DNA from: Azadirachta indica
Lineage: Eukaryota > Streptophyta > Magnoliopsida > Sapindales > Meliaceae
DNA length: 64,000 nt
Reading direction: 5' to 3'
NCBI GenBank assembly: GCA_022749755.1
Contig: CM040450.1
Coordinates: 13,414,913 to 13,478,912 of the forward strand
In this document: positions 34,637-45,989 of the stretch, piece by piece
How positions within the stretch are numbered: position 1 is the stretch's first letter
Layout of the letters: each line of letters opens with the position of its first letter
The notes under the pieces: generated by a model
The model's input: only the letters and a program-made list of their open reading frames with translations
What the model was told of the DNA's origin: nothing
The model's database searches: none
Position numbers and translations under genes: made by a program

Positions 34637-36094
34637 AATATGTGTTTGGATTCTGAGAAAATTTTCTGTATGAATTAAACTTTCTTTATTTTTTTCTCTC
34701 CATTTCACGTAATCATCTGCTTATGATATCCATATTTTCTATCTTACGAAGACAAATAAAAATTGCTTGTTATGGTTTTGGATCAAGACCTTCTCTTAAT
34801 TTAACAATTGATTGTGTTTGGATTTATGTTTCAATAAAATTGCGTCGCCTTGATGAGCTTTACTCAAAAAAAAAAAAAAAGATTAAAATAAATTTTAGTC
34901 ATTGATAGATAATGATAATCATTGGGGTTACCTATCAAAAGGAGTTAAAAAGTCAGAAAAATTAATATAATTAGAAAAGGATCATAATTTATTATTTTAA
35001 CTTGACATATCATTGTCTTTTGAATAAGTAATACGAGAAAATATGCTCGTTTTATAATTACGCCATTAAGTGGTCATTCAATTATTTTGTTAACCACTTG
35101 GTGCTAGTAAATTTGACGTCAAAAATCGAATCAACATACCTGTATAAATTTGTCTTGTTCTCGTGAGAGTATTTCTAATTAATAATATCTTATTCTTTTC
35201 AACTATTTATCACATATAGAAAGCAATTTTGTTGGAAACAAGGTTAAAAGTCTAAATCTCTAATTTTTTTTTAAAAAGAATTATGAGTTCAACCAACTAA
35301 TTAATACTTACAATAATTTGTAGTAATACATATTAATGATAACTTGTATAAAATATACTCAAAAGCATAAGTAAATTGAAAATTGGTAAGCGATACCATC
35401 AATATATTTAATGCATGTACATGAATCTTAATTATATAAATTAATGTATACATGCATATGACACACATCTAGCATATCATATTTTTATTTTACTTTTGGA
35501 GTCAGAGCTCATAAATCTTTACTTGAAAGTCAATGGCACAATCAATTATACTTTCACAAATTTTTAAAATTAAGCTAAAGTTTAAATCTCTAACCACAAT
35601 GTAAACTCTCAGTCATTCATCACATTCAATTTAAGTATTTAACAATTGTAAACCATTAGATTGAATGAAGTGAATGATTGAAAAATAATATTTAAAAATA
35701 TTAATATATAATTATGAAATTTTAATTTTTTGTATATATTCACATTAATTATATCTAAGGACAAATTGTGAAGTATATATATAAGGTCGGATTTAAATTC
35801 ATGGCAAAATTTACCCTTTACTTGTTGTTTAGAGATAATTTTTTTTAATTAATTTGATAAAATCTTGCGTGCACCGTTGAAATTGTTTAATTAAAAAAAA
35901 GAATGTTGTAGAAGAGAATTATTAATTAATAAAATATCTGGAAAAACAGAGTCAGAGGATATAGAATTTCCACTTGGTAACGTGTATAATAAAGGTAAAG
36001 CAAAGGATAGACAAATAATTAAATTAATAAAAGAAAAAGGAAAATTCATTGTTTTACCATTCAATTATCAGAGGAAAAGAAATTACACATACTA
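34637..36094. other. Intergenic, AT-rich; no gene seen
   Basis: About 1.5 kb. The first 200 bases are probably 3' UTR of copy 9. No credible frame; a short A/K-rich frame at 34723-34905 is not supported. Confidence 0.55.
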
Positions 36095-36151
36095 GCGAGA
36101 GTGATTTTTCTAGAAGTACTTTCTGGCTAGCTACTTCCTCAGTACTCTCGC
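36095..36151 (-). promoter_or_regulatory. 3'-UTR stem-loop element, HyPRP copy 10
   Basis: On the plus strand GCGAGAGT (36095-36102) and ACTCTCGC (36144-36151) are exact complements, and GAAGTA (36113-36118) and TACTTC (36132-36137) pair inside. Read on the gene strand it starts AATAATGCGAGAGTACTGAG. Where other copies have GTGAGAG it has GCGAGAG, and the partner is CTCTCGC, which looks like a compensating pair. Confidence 0.6.
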
Positions 36152-36268
36152 ATTATTCATTATATTTGACAAAGGTCAAAACGAAACGTATCATCGCACA
36201 AAGAATTACAAAGAATAATTTTCTTTATCTTAAATTTTATATAACTGCGTGCATCAGCGGCCGATTAC

Positions 36269-36733
36269 TTAATTAGGGCACTGAAATCCGGCAGGCGGAT
36301 TCTTGCCGCAGTTGACAAGAAGTTCCAGAGCGATGGGTACAGTAAGATTGACGATGTTGGCAAGCCTAACTTTAATGGTGGTGCAAAGACAGATTGCAGC
36401 ATCCAAATCCGCTATCCCTTCAAGCAGGGGGCAGCATGCTTCTTTAGCACTACCGCTGCCAATACCAACGTGCACTAGACCACCGAGCAGGTCGACGCAA
36501 GCACCTAGTTTGAGGGCATCAACGGGACAAGTCTTTTGTTTTGGTGGCGATGGTGGCTTTGCAACTGGAGATGGAGGAGTTGGCTTGACCTTTGGTGGTG
36601 GTGGTGGTTTAGGGGTCGGGGAATATGGCGGCGGGGGACAGTTGGATGGAGGAGGTTTTGAGCAGTCACAAGCTAGAGAAGAGAGCAAAGTGCCCAAGTT
36701 CAGGAGAAGAATCAACAGAGGAAGTTTGCCCAT
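36269..36733 (-). CDS. HyPRP copy 10, inverted
   Basis: This is the only array member on the minus strand. It encodes 154 residues from ATG at 36733. The signal peptide (MGKLPLLILLLNLGTLLSSLAC) is followed by a short proline region of about 45 residues (PPPYSPTPKPPPPPKVKPTP). A complete 8CM domain has TCPVDALKLGAC, EACCPLLEGIADLDAAICLC, NCGKNPPAGFQCPN. It is closest to the copies at 40243 and 52799 and to the stub at 37805, sharing the GIADLDAAICLCTTIK and LLVNCGKNP features. The ending differs from the stub: a 4-base TTAA-type insertion makes CCT AAT TAA instead of CCT AAG TAA, and the following TAATCGGCCGCTGATGC is still shared. Confidence 0.92.
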   Translation of the reverse strand: MGKLPLLILLLNLGTLLSSLACDCSKPPPSNCPPPPYSPTPKPPPPPKVKPTPPSPVAKPPSPPKQKTCPVDALKLGACVDLLGGLVHVGIGSGSAKEACCPLLEGIADLDAAICLCTTIKVRLANIVNLTVPIALELLVNCGKNPPAGFQCPN

Positions 36734-36823
36734 TTTGAAAACGTTGCGAAAATTCTCTACAGAGCTAGGCTTGTTTGGTTGCTAGAGATTGGAAGTACGT
36801 CTTGAATTGTGGAAATGAATGCC

Positions 36824-36981
36824 TTTTTATAGGAATTACGATAGAGCAACCAATCAATGATTATAATATATAGAAATCAGAACGTGGGATTCATTGACTT
36901 TAGGGTTTCGACAGAGACAGCCTATTTCACTAGAGAAAGAATTTTTCATTTATTTTTCTTTCCGTTCATGCTTGAAACATG
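36824..36981 (-). promoter_or_regulatory. Promoter module of HyPRP copy 10
   Basis: On the minus strand: GGCATGTTTCAAGCATGAAC (about 36964-36983), CGAAACCCTAAAGTCAATGAATC (36888-36910), GTTCTGATTTCTATATATTA and TATAAAAA (36824-36831). From the CGAAACCCTAA box to the TATA box it is nearly identical to the plus-strand promoter at 40054-40144, so the inversion carried its own promoter. Confidence 0.7.
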
Positions 36982-37804
36982 CCAATTTTTTATCCAAATA
37001 GAAGAGAGGGAGATTTCATTGTGTAATTAGAAAATTATAATCAGAGAAAGCAATTTTAAGAATGAAAAACTCTAGAATAAATTGCGTACATACCACATTA
37101 TTTATACTATAATTTAATGAAATTAAGATATATATATTTATATTTAAAAATTTTTTAGTAATACTGTTGCCTGTTGGTTACAATAATTACAATGTGTACA
37201 TGATATAGTATTGTTATCAGACAATCTGTAACATAAGCAATCTCATTACACGTCCTAAAAATTTATTCTCCTATTTTTTATTTTATGTAAAGATGTCAAT
37301 TCGGTATCAAATTAATGCGCCCCCATGTCTTTGATTTTAATGAATTATTTATATATCAAGAATATTCATGATATATGTATATGCTCTGCCAAATGGAGCG
37401 TTTCCTCAAATAATAATAATACTAGAAAATTGTTTTCGAAATATTATTTGATCAGTGTCTTTTATATTCGGTTTACAAACATATAAACAACAAAAAAGAA
37501 TTTAATATGAAACACATATGATAGACATAATTTATAAAATTCATTCCATATTTAAAACAAGGAAAGACATACGAACTGTCCTAAGATCTTTGATGAGTGG
37601 TTTTGATTTGCTTCAAACTTGGTTTTTCACTAATTGAAATCACACATATGTTGATTCTAGACGAGTTGCTTCTTGATTGTAACTTTATTGCTATGCATGT
37701 TTAGTTTCAATTTATAATTTTTTTTTCTCGAACATTGAACTTGTCAAACGCAATTAAAGGCATATCTTAATTATAAGCTTCATTTTAGATATTTTTTATT
37801 TTTA
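36982..37804. other. Intergenic between inverted copies
   Basis: About 0.8 kb of AT-rich DNA. The segment 37580-37720 is present in reverse orientation at 39290-39430 and in part at 39056-39130 (shared GACATGCATAGCA(A/C)TAAAGTT). No gene. Confidence 0.6.
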
Positions 37805-37858
37805 CTTCTTGTCAACTGCGGCAAGAATCCACCTGCCGGATTTCGTTGCCCTAAGTAA
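37805..37858 (+). pseudogene. HyPRP C-terminal stub
   Basis: Only the last 17 codons of an 8CM domain survive: LLVNCGKNPPAGFRCPK and TAA at 37856-37858. The Q before the last cysteine is R. Sequence before 37805 has no similarity to the array, so a breakpoint lies there. The following 3' flank (GTAATCGGCCGCTGATGC) matches that of the inverted copy at 36269. Confidence 0.8.
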
Positions 37859-39970
37859 TCGGCCGCTGATGCTCCAAGCATGCACTCCATTGAAGGAAAA
37901 TTAATTATTAAGATTGAGGATATTAATTATTAATTGTTCAATTGTTTCACAGATACTAATGTAAGAGCTGAAAGTCGAAATGTTTAGTATGTGTCTTGTA
38001 GTTTGTTCCTCATATATTATTCTTATTGCATGTCAAATTAATTAACCAATAATATGTATTGAGAATTTACTTTTGTTCGATTCTAAGGAATATTAATTCG
38101 TTACTATTTGTCATGAGTTAAAAGCTTCTCTTTTCTCTCTATAACATTCATACTACATTATCACCTAACCTAAATATATATTTCCTATTTTTTGTTAGAC
38201 AAATAAATAACTATCACATTAATGTACAAAATCTTAAATAAATTAAATAAAAAAAATTGTTGGTCATATATAGATATCGAAGTGTGCGATTGAAAATACA
38301 TTTCAATTAAAGTTCTTTTTACAACTGTCTGATGAATTTGTACCAACCATATATGTATTTATTCTAAAATTAATTAATCATAATTAATGGAAATTAAACT
38401 GATAATTGATGAAGAAAATGTTAAATGAAAGCTCTCATACATAGACTCGTTAATTAATAGACAAAACTATGAAGGATTACTTTGTCGTATGCAGGTATCC
38501 GTAATTACCAATTAATCTTGAACTAAAGAAAAAAAAAAAATTAAGATCTTGACTTACATACCTAATTTCTATGACTGTATGATAGATTAACATAGTTTAT
38601 AATAAGGTTAATTAATGTATAATTAAAGGCTAGACTGTTGAAGTTTAGAAAAATTATTTTTATAGACATTTGATCTCAAATTTTCCTATTTAATTTAAAA
38701 GATTTTATCGATTAAATCATTTGATCAAATAATAATTATCTTCTAGCAAAACATCTTCATAAAATTAGCTATTATCTAAACTACAGTTAAAATATCGGTA
38801 ATAATTGCGTATAACTAATGAAGCACGAACAGGAAAGAGGAGGGCAAAAAAGAAAAAAAAAAGAAAGAAAAATAGTAACTATGGATTATAGCGTATAGAC
38901 TGAAAAGATTACAATTATATTTTGTATCTTTAAGTTAGATTTGTCTCTCTAACTTATTAATGTGAAAAAATTATGAAAAATGAAGTTAAGCTAATGCCGT
39001 CATCTTTGACAAATTCAATGATAAAGGAAAATAAAATTAAGTATAAATCGAAACAAGACATGCATAGCAATAAAGTTACAACCAAAAAGAAACTCTTCTA
39101 GAAGCAATTAACAAATTCATCAAAAATGTCAAGATAGCTAATATATATTCTCTTATGTTTACACATGAAAAAGAATTTTTGAGATCTCTCTTACATCTTT
39201 ATGTGAATATATGTATAGAATAAATTTAAAATATATATAACTTTATCTTTGACAAATTCAATATTGCTCATGAAAAAATATTATAAATTGAAGCATGCTA
39301 GACATGCATAGCACTAAAGTTGCAACCAAGAAGCAATCCTCTAGAATCAACCATGATAGTATGTATATCTTAGTAGAAGATCTTCAAGTTCGAAGCAAAT
39401 CAAAATAACTCATCAAAGATCTTAATTACAACGACTAGCATATTATCTCTTATGTTAGATATAAAAAAAATATTTTAGATTATATCTATCATATCTCTCT
39501 TTTATAGTAGATTCTTTTTTGATGTATATATCTTGGTAAATTGAATGTAAAATACATCCGCTCCCAATAAAATTTCAACAATTTTAAATTGATTGATGTT
39601 ATTATTATTTAAAGCAAAGCTCCAATTGTTATTATTTCATAATCAAAGACACGGGGCACAGTATTTTAAATTGAATTGGTATTTGTACAAACTGGTAATG
39701 TTTACTGAAATAAAAAATGAGATAATAATATTTAGTATGTGTCACGCGATTGCTTATGTTATAATATTGTATAAAAATATCATATTTGGTATGCACTTGA
39801 ATTATTATAACTATCAATATAATTAATTAATAGATTTAAAAATATATATATATATATATATCATAACTTTACCGAATTGTTATACAATAACATGAAGCAT
39901 ATGCGATATTTCTACAGTTTCTCTTATACTTTTCTGATTATTCAATGCATTAGCTTTTATTACAAAAATG
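37859..39970. other. Intergenic with dispersed repeat copies; no gene seen
   Basis: The first 200 bases are the 3' flank of the stub. Two copies in direct orientation of an unidentified repeat lie at about 39056-39130 and 39290-39430. An (AT)n tract is at 39841-39860. Short opposing frames at 39593-39826 are not genes. Confidence 0.55.
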
Positions 39971-40144
39971 TCATGTTTCAAGAATGAATTAAAAGAAAAA
40001 TACATGAATATATCTGTCGACCAACATGTCTATAGGGAATGGCTTATCTCTCTCGAAACCCTAAAGTCAATGAATCCCACGTTCTGATTTCTATATATTA
40101 TAATCATTGATTGGTTGCTCTCTCCCTCGTAATTCCTATAAAAA
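39971..40144 (+). promoter_or_regulatory. Promoter module of HyPRP copy 11
   Basis: TCATGTTTCAAGAATGAATT (39971-39990), CGAAACCCTAAAGTCAATGAATCCC (40054-40078; the perfect telo-box AAACCCTAA is joined to the W-box) and TATAAAAA (40137-40144). The GTTGGCC box is reduced to GGAATGGCTTATC. Confidence 0.65.
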
Positions 40145-40242
40145 GGCATTCATTTCCACAATTCTAAATATGCTTCCAACTCTAGCAAGCAAGCAAGGAG
40201 CAGCCCTAACCATATAGAGAAAAGTTGCACAAGATTTTCAAA

Positions 40243-40739
40243 ATGGGCAAAGTTACCCTCTTGATTCTGCTCTTGAACTTGGGCACTTTTCTTTCTTCTC
40301 TAGCTTGTGAGTACTGCTCAAATCCTCCTTCTCCCCCTCCTCCTCCATCAAACTGTCCCCCGCCGCCTTATTCCCCAACCCCTAAACCATCACCGCCACC
40401 AACAGTCGAACCAACTCCTCCTCCTCCAGTTGCAAAACCATCACCATCACCATCACCACACCACCAAAACAACAGACTTGTCCCATTGATGCTCTCAAAC
40501 TAGGAGCATGTGTGGACGTACTCGGGGGTCTATTGCATGTTGGTGTTGGCCGTGGTAGTGTTAAACACGCATGCTGCCCACTACTTAAAGGGATAGCAGA
40601 CTTGGATGCTGCAATTTGTCTTTGCACCACCATTAAAGCTAGGCTTGCGAGCATCGTCAATCTTGCTGTACCCGTTACTCTGGAACTCCTTGTCAACTGC
40701 GGCAAGAATCAGCCTGCTGGATTTCAGTGCCCCAAGTGA
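40243..40739 (+). pseudogene. HyPRP copy 11, one-base frameshift before the 8CM domain
   Basis: Starts MGKVTLLILLLNLGTFLSSL at 40243, with signal peptide and proline region (NCPPPPYSPTPKPSPPPTVEPT, then VAKPSPSPSP). Near 40459-40470 in the TCACCACACCACCAAAAC tract the frame moves by one base, and the reading frame in use ends at 40501-40503. The 8CM domain is intact in another frame: TCPIDALKLGACVDVLGGLL, HACCPLLKGIADLDAAICLC, NCGKNQPAGFQCPK, with stop TGA at 40737-40739. Promoter and 3' element look normal. It may be recently dead, or the lesion may be an assembly error. Confidence 0.85.
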
Positions 40740-40867
40740 TTATTGCTGATGCAATCAATTGCACGAAATTAAATTGATTAAGATTGAGGATGTTAATTAT
40801 TCTTCGTAGTTCTTTGTGTGATGATATATGCGTTCGTTTTCACTTCTATTGAAGGCAATTAATAATA

Positions 40868-40910
40868 TGAGACTGCTGCAGCCTGAAGGTAGCTAGCTAG
40901 AGAAATCTCA
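40868..40910 (+). promoter_or_regulatory. 3'-UTR stem-loop element, HyPRP copy 11
   Basis: ATATGAGACTGCTGCAGCC opens it, AGCTAGCT lies inside, and AGAAATCTCA closes it (40901-40910). TGAGA can pair with TCTCA. The inner part is GGTAGCTAGCTAG. Confidence 0.4.
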
Positions 40911-43587
40911 CTTCTTAATTTGTGTAATTTGTTCCTCTTACTCCTTGTGAAAGTGAATTGAGTTAATTGTTTTCTTGAATTATTAATAATAATTCTAAGA
41001 TAGTTTCTAAACTGAGTTAAAAACTTCTCCTTTTCTTTTCCTATATATTTTATTCAAAATATCACACTACAAAAATTATTAATAATATATATATATATAA
41101 AAATATTTACAAATGAGTTAAAAAGCTTCTTTTTTTCTTAGATTATTATCACATTACAAAAAATTCAATCTCAATTGTTAAGAGTGAATAGGTGTAAAAA
41201 TCTGTAATATATGTATAAAAATATAAGGTTGCAGATTCATTCGCTATATATAACATGATAAGAAAATTATGCCCAAAAAAAAAAACTCAACAAATCATAA
41301 AATTTTACTTAAAATTTAGAAGATGATTAATACTAATTTGGACTCTAAAGTACATATTTCAGTTAAAAGATACATAAGTTCACAATTCAATGTAGTTGAT
41401 CATCGTTTGCTCAGTTAACATACTATAACTAATTAAAATTTGAAAGCTTTTACATTTTTAAGAAAATAGTTCAGTTGATTATGTTTTTACAGTACAAAAT
41501 AAAAAAAATTAAAAAAAAAAAAAAGAGAAATAATTCGGATGATTAGAAAACAAGATGTAGGATTTATTTATTGCCTTTTGCATTTTCCCAAATGCGTAAC
41601 TGGACTGGATGAAATTTGGGCCGAAAAGAACCTAATTAAGAAGTTAATTGATTGAAGACATCTAACAATTCGTGGTCAGCCAATTTTATGAAGTCAAAGT
41701 TAGTTTTAGTATATCATTTCATTCATGTATTTATTTGATAAAATACTATAAGTATATATTTCATGTATTTATTTGATGTTTGCCATTTCATTACATGTAC
41801 AGCTGAAATATTCTGCGAAGAAGAGTCCAGTAGTTGAGGCATACAACTAATCTTCTTGCTCAAATCGTTAATTTAATAATATAATTCTTGATTCTCTTTG
41901 TCCAGCAAAATTTGAGAAGATTATCCCCAATTCTTTTTTTACACGAACCCATATGCCTGTACGTATAGTCATTTTGGGAATTGATTTAAAAATTAGCCCA
42001 CAAATCTACAAAATATTTTCACAATTTTATTTATGAGTTTTAAATTTGTATTACATTTCTTAATTTACCTATTCAATTTAAAAATTTAAGAATTACAATC
42101 AAAATTCAAATGTTTTACTCTTCTAATATATGTTGTCTCCAATAATATTGGTGTCATATGACACCAAAAATAAAGGGACAAGAGAATTGCTTTTGGCGAC
42201 AAGAAGAGTTGTCGCAAAATGCAAGCCTTTTGGCGATGGAATATGTTGTTTCTATTAAATATTATAATTATAATAATATCTTCTTTGGCTATGACTTCTG
42301 CTCTCATTGTTGAAAATATATTTAACAACGGTCGATTGTTGCTATTGAAAAATGTTTTAGCAGCAAACCAGAAGATGCTTTTAGCGACGACGGATGTCAT
42401 CCCTGATAACCTTTTTAATAATAAAATGTTGTGTCATTGCTGAAAACACTATTAAATATTGATTGTTATTTAAAATCTTTTAATATTCTTATATATATAA
42501 CAATGTAATAATAATTATAGTATTAACTTATTACAAAATAATTTAGAGCAAATAATAATTGAATATAATTATTTGAACACATTTATTTTTTCAATTGATA
42601 AATGTACAAAATTTTGGCTAAGAAAGACATGTCAATTTGTATTGAAATTTGACTACCAATTATTATTGTTATCTATGAAAATTAATAAAACAATCATATT
42701 AAATACTTATATTTGTCTACAAATATTTGAACGTGTTCCTCTTTTGATAATTTTTAACTACTAAGAATACACATACTTAATTTATATTTATTAATATTAT
42801 TGTAACTAGTAATAACTTTATTATTATTGAAATTTTATATTTATTGCCATTTTATTAGATTTTAAATTTATTTATATGTTTATATTTTATTTGAAATATA
42901 TAACTTTCCAATTGTAATTATTAATATTGATATAAAATTACTAATGACTATTATATTAAAGTATTATAATAATCACACTTTTATAAATAATATATTAATG
43001 AAAATATTATTAATACAAATTTATTACATTAATTTAACATAACATTTATACTATTAAAGTAATATATTAAATAAGATAGTAATAAAATTGAAGAAATTGT
43101 ATTGCCTAATGTATATGAGATTGTTAAAATAATTTATTAAATTATAATATTTATTAAGTAAAAATAATGTATGAGTTCTTACAATAAAATAAAAATAATT
43201 ATAATATAAAATTTATTTATAACAAACAAGTCCACTATTAGGGAAGATACATTGATCAGCTGCGTTGCAAAATTTTGTACTCGATGATCGTAATGTTATC
43301 ATCCTGAACTTTAACAAAGCCAACAAAACAGTCTGGAATGACAGGCTAGCTGCTTTGTTTATTCCTGTAATCCGAGATAAAAAATAAAAAAAGACCACTC
43401 TTCACTTAATCTCTGGGTGATGAATCTTCAAACTTAATCAGGACTTCAGCGACTAAGATTCTTGTATGTCCACTGAAGCTTGTTTTCAACTCATTCTGGC
43501 TGCAATAATGGCTTTAACTTGACCTCATAAATGAATTGTTAGACAGCATTATTAGGTTGCTCAATTTAATTGATCCAATGCCCATTC
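40911..43587. other. Intergenic: duplicated HyPRP upstream segment plus transposon-like sequence
   Basis: 41670-42110 is a copy of 51857-52300 (shared ACATGTACAGCTGAAATATTC, CACGAACCCATATGCCT, TTTGTCC(A/G)GCAAA). 41549-41608 resembles 49755-49812. From 42180 to 42450 there are GCGAC-rich motifs (TTTTGGCGACAAGAAGAG, GTTGTCGCAAAA, TTTTAGCGACGACG) typical of plant DNA-transposon internal repeats; no transposase is seen. 43200-43587 is probably the 3' UTR of the methyltransferase gene. Confidence 0.6.
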
Positions 43588-45989
43588 TCAGACAGCATGA
43601 CTTGTCTCGGCTAAACAGGGTGCTTCTTTAGAATGTGGCCAAAATGGAGAGAGTGAAACTACTTTCCCAATAATAATCAAAGTTGGAGATACCAGTTTAG
43701 CTGATGCAATTTTATCAGCAAGATCCTTCAGTTCTGCAAAAACCTGCAGAATTGCAAATGGAAATAAAATTGGGGGAAGCAAAAGCAGAAAGTCAGGAAA
43801 TGCAAAAGCTTCATTTATTTTGATGATTGTCTCTCAGGGTACTTCCTCCAGTTTTTGCCTCATGTTTAGGATCAAAAGTTCTGAAGGACAAAAGCAAACA
43901 ATTGTACATATCAATACTGAAATAGTATAATTTCCCTGAATCTGATTTCTATCAATATTATCTTTGCACCTAATTGATCAATTAATAGCATCTGTACTAG
44001 AAGAAGCATTCAAGGACCACATAAGAAAGAACGAGTTCCACTTTATTCCTTGAAAAAGAAACTAATGCCACCCAATTGCCATTCATATTTTCCATACGCT
44101 CTTTTCTAAAAGCCAATTTAGTTTCACGCTCTACCAAATTGACAACATAATTAGAGAGCTTCTCCACCTGAAGAAATTTCTAATTTATTAATTTAGTTTC
44201 ACACTCTACCAAATAGACAACATAATTACAGGACTTCTCCACCTGAAGAAAATTCTAATTTATTTGAGATAATTCCCATTTATTATGCACTGTATTAAGT
44301 ATATGCAACCAAAATAAGCACAATGATAAACATAAATGCATACCCACACATGAATAAACAAAACAAGGATCATGCTTACATAGCGTTGCTGAGGTGTTGT
44401 TCCTCTCTCAATTGCGGCAGCTGGTGTATTCAGTGGCAAACCATGATGCATCAACTTTACAGCGAGAGTAGGGAGAGTTGATAAGCCCATATAAACAACC
44501 AAGGTCGAATCAGGGTCAGCTTCATTTTCAGCTACAAATGCGGGATCAGTTCCACCTTTTCTAGAGTGCCCTGTGAGAAATCTAATGCTATTTGCAACAC
44601 CCCGATGAGTTAACGGAATTCCTAGCTCTGCTGCTATCCCTGAAGCAGCAGTGATACCTGCAAAGCAACCAGCAAAACAATCAAACTATTGAACAAGATA
44701 AAATCTTCATTTGCTTATAGGAAATTCATGAAGATCAACTAAACATGGTAGTAACAAAAGAAAAGGAATGCTATCATAATGGGAGTCCTGTACCTGGGAT
44801 AACCTTCACTTGAATTCCTTGCTGTTGCAGAAAATCCATCTCTTCTCCTCCCCGCCCAAATACCTAAATATTCCAACAGACATATTTCAAATAAAGCTCT
44901 ACTAAGAATCACATGATATCGCAATTCTTAGCTTATTCTATTAGATTTCAATCATTTGTGACAATGTATATAGAAACTCACCAGTGGATCCCCTCCTTTA
45001 AGTCTCACAACATTAGCTCCAGCTTCAGCAAAACTCAGAAGCAACTCGTGTATTTCCTCCTGCAACAACACCCAAAAAATGTGACTATTTCCTCTCAATA
45101 ATAACATAGAGGAAAACCTGAACTTTTGCATACTCAAAACTCAAAAGCCTAATTCACCCGATTTCTTTAATCACATCATAAACCCAACAAGATACCCAAT
45201 TACTTCACTCTGAAAATTTCACAAAAACAGTAATCTAGAAGAAAATTCAACCAATAACAATAAACTATATAGAAACAAAGAAAAACTCAAACACCCAATT
45301 TAGAAAACAATGGAAAGATATAAATTTCAGAGAGAAATGGATTAACAACGTAAACCCAAACCAAATATTCGGTACCGAACAGAACTACAACAAAATCTTC
45401 ATTTCTTTTCAGAAAAAGTAATAATTTTTACCTGGGTTCTGCTGTGGTATCCAGCAGTCTTGCCAACATACAGAAGTCTAGCATTTGGACCAACCAAGTC
45501 AAGCACATCATTGGAAACCAATCTATCATACAACAAAAGATCAGCTTTTTGTATCACTCTCATCGCCTTTAATGTCAACAGTTCAGGGTCACCAGGTCCC
45601 GTCCCCACCAAGTACACAATCCCAGGGCCACACTTTTCACCTTTCCCCTCACCACACTTCTCCTCCCTCTTCTCCCTCAACACCTGAAGCAACTTCTTCA
45701 ATTCCGGCAGCTGCAAGGCGATGTCGTTTCGTCTAATGGAGTCTTCATCCAACGCCGCAACACATACGGGTTCCGGTTGATTTTGCTGTAGATTGTTGTA
45801 AATCCATTGATCTCTTTGGTACCTTTCTAACGAGTGTTTCTCAGTAAATGGCGAAGAAGAAGACGAAGAAAAAGAGGTGGTGTTAAAGTGTAAAGAACAA
45901 AGAATGGTTTTTGGGCTTACGGGATTGAATTGTTTGGCATTAGCACAAGATAGAGAAGAAGAGATGGGGAATTTGTAAACAAGGGCCAT
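43588..45989 (-). CDS. UPM1: Uroporphyrinogen-III C-methyltransferase, plastid (siroheme synthesis)
   Basis: Five exons on the minus strand: 45432-45989, 44982-45059, 44794-44863, 44380-44657 and 43588-43743, all with GT-AG borders. They total 1140 nt and encode 379 residues. Residues 1-60 are Ser/Thr-rich and fit a chloroplast transit peptide (MALVYKFPISSSLSCANAKQ). The catalytic part begins VYLVGTGPGDPELLTLKAMR, with DLLLYDRLVS next: the glycine-rich SAM-dependent tetrapyrrole methylase start. The second signature VVRLKGGDPLVFGRGGEEMD spans exons 2-3. ASGIAAELGIPLTHRG, TGHSRKGG, VVYMGL, ERGTTPQQR and PTLIIIGKVVSLSPFWPH follow. The enzyme puts two methyl groups from S-adenosylmethionine on uroporphyrinogen III to give precorrin-2, the first step to siroheme, the cofactor of nitrite and sulfite reductases. 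Length is near the roughly 370 residues of the Arabidopsis enzyme. Fully intact. Confidence 0.95.

Noticed and set aside
42219..42443. Frame of 74 codons beginning MQAFWRWNML
   Set aside because: It lies in GCGAC-motif transposon-like DNA and has no conserved features.
43213..43398. Minus-strand frame of 61 codons after UPM1
   Set aside because: It follows the UPM1 stop codon on the same strand and has no motif; most probably 3' UTR.
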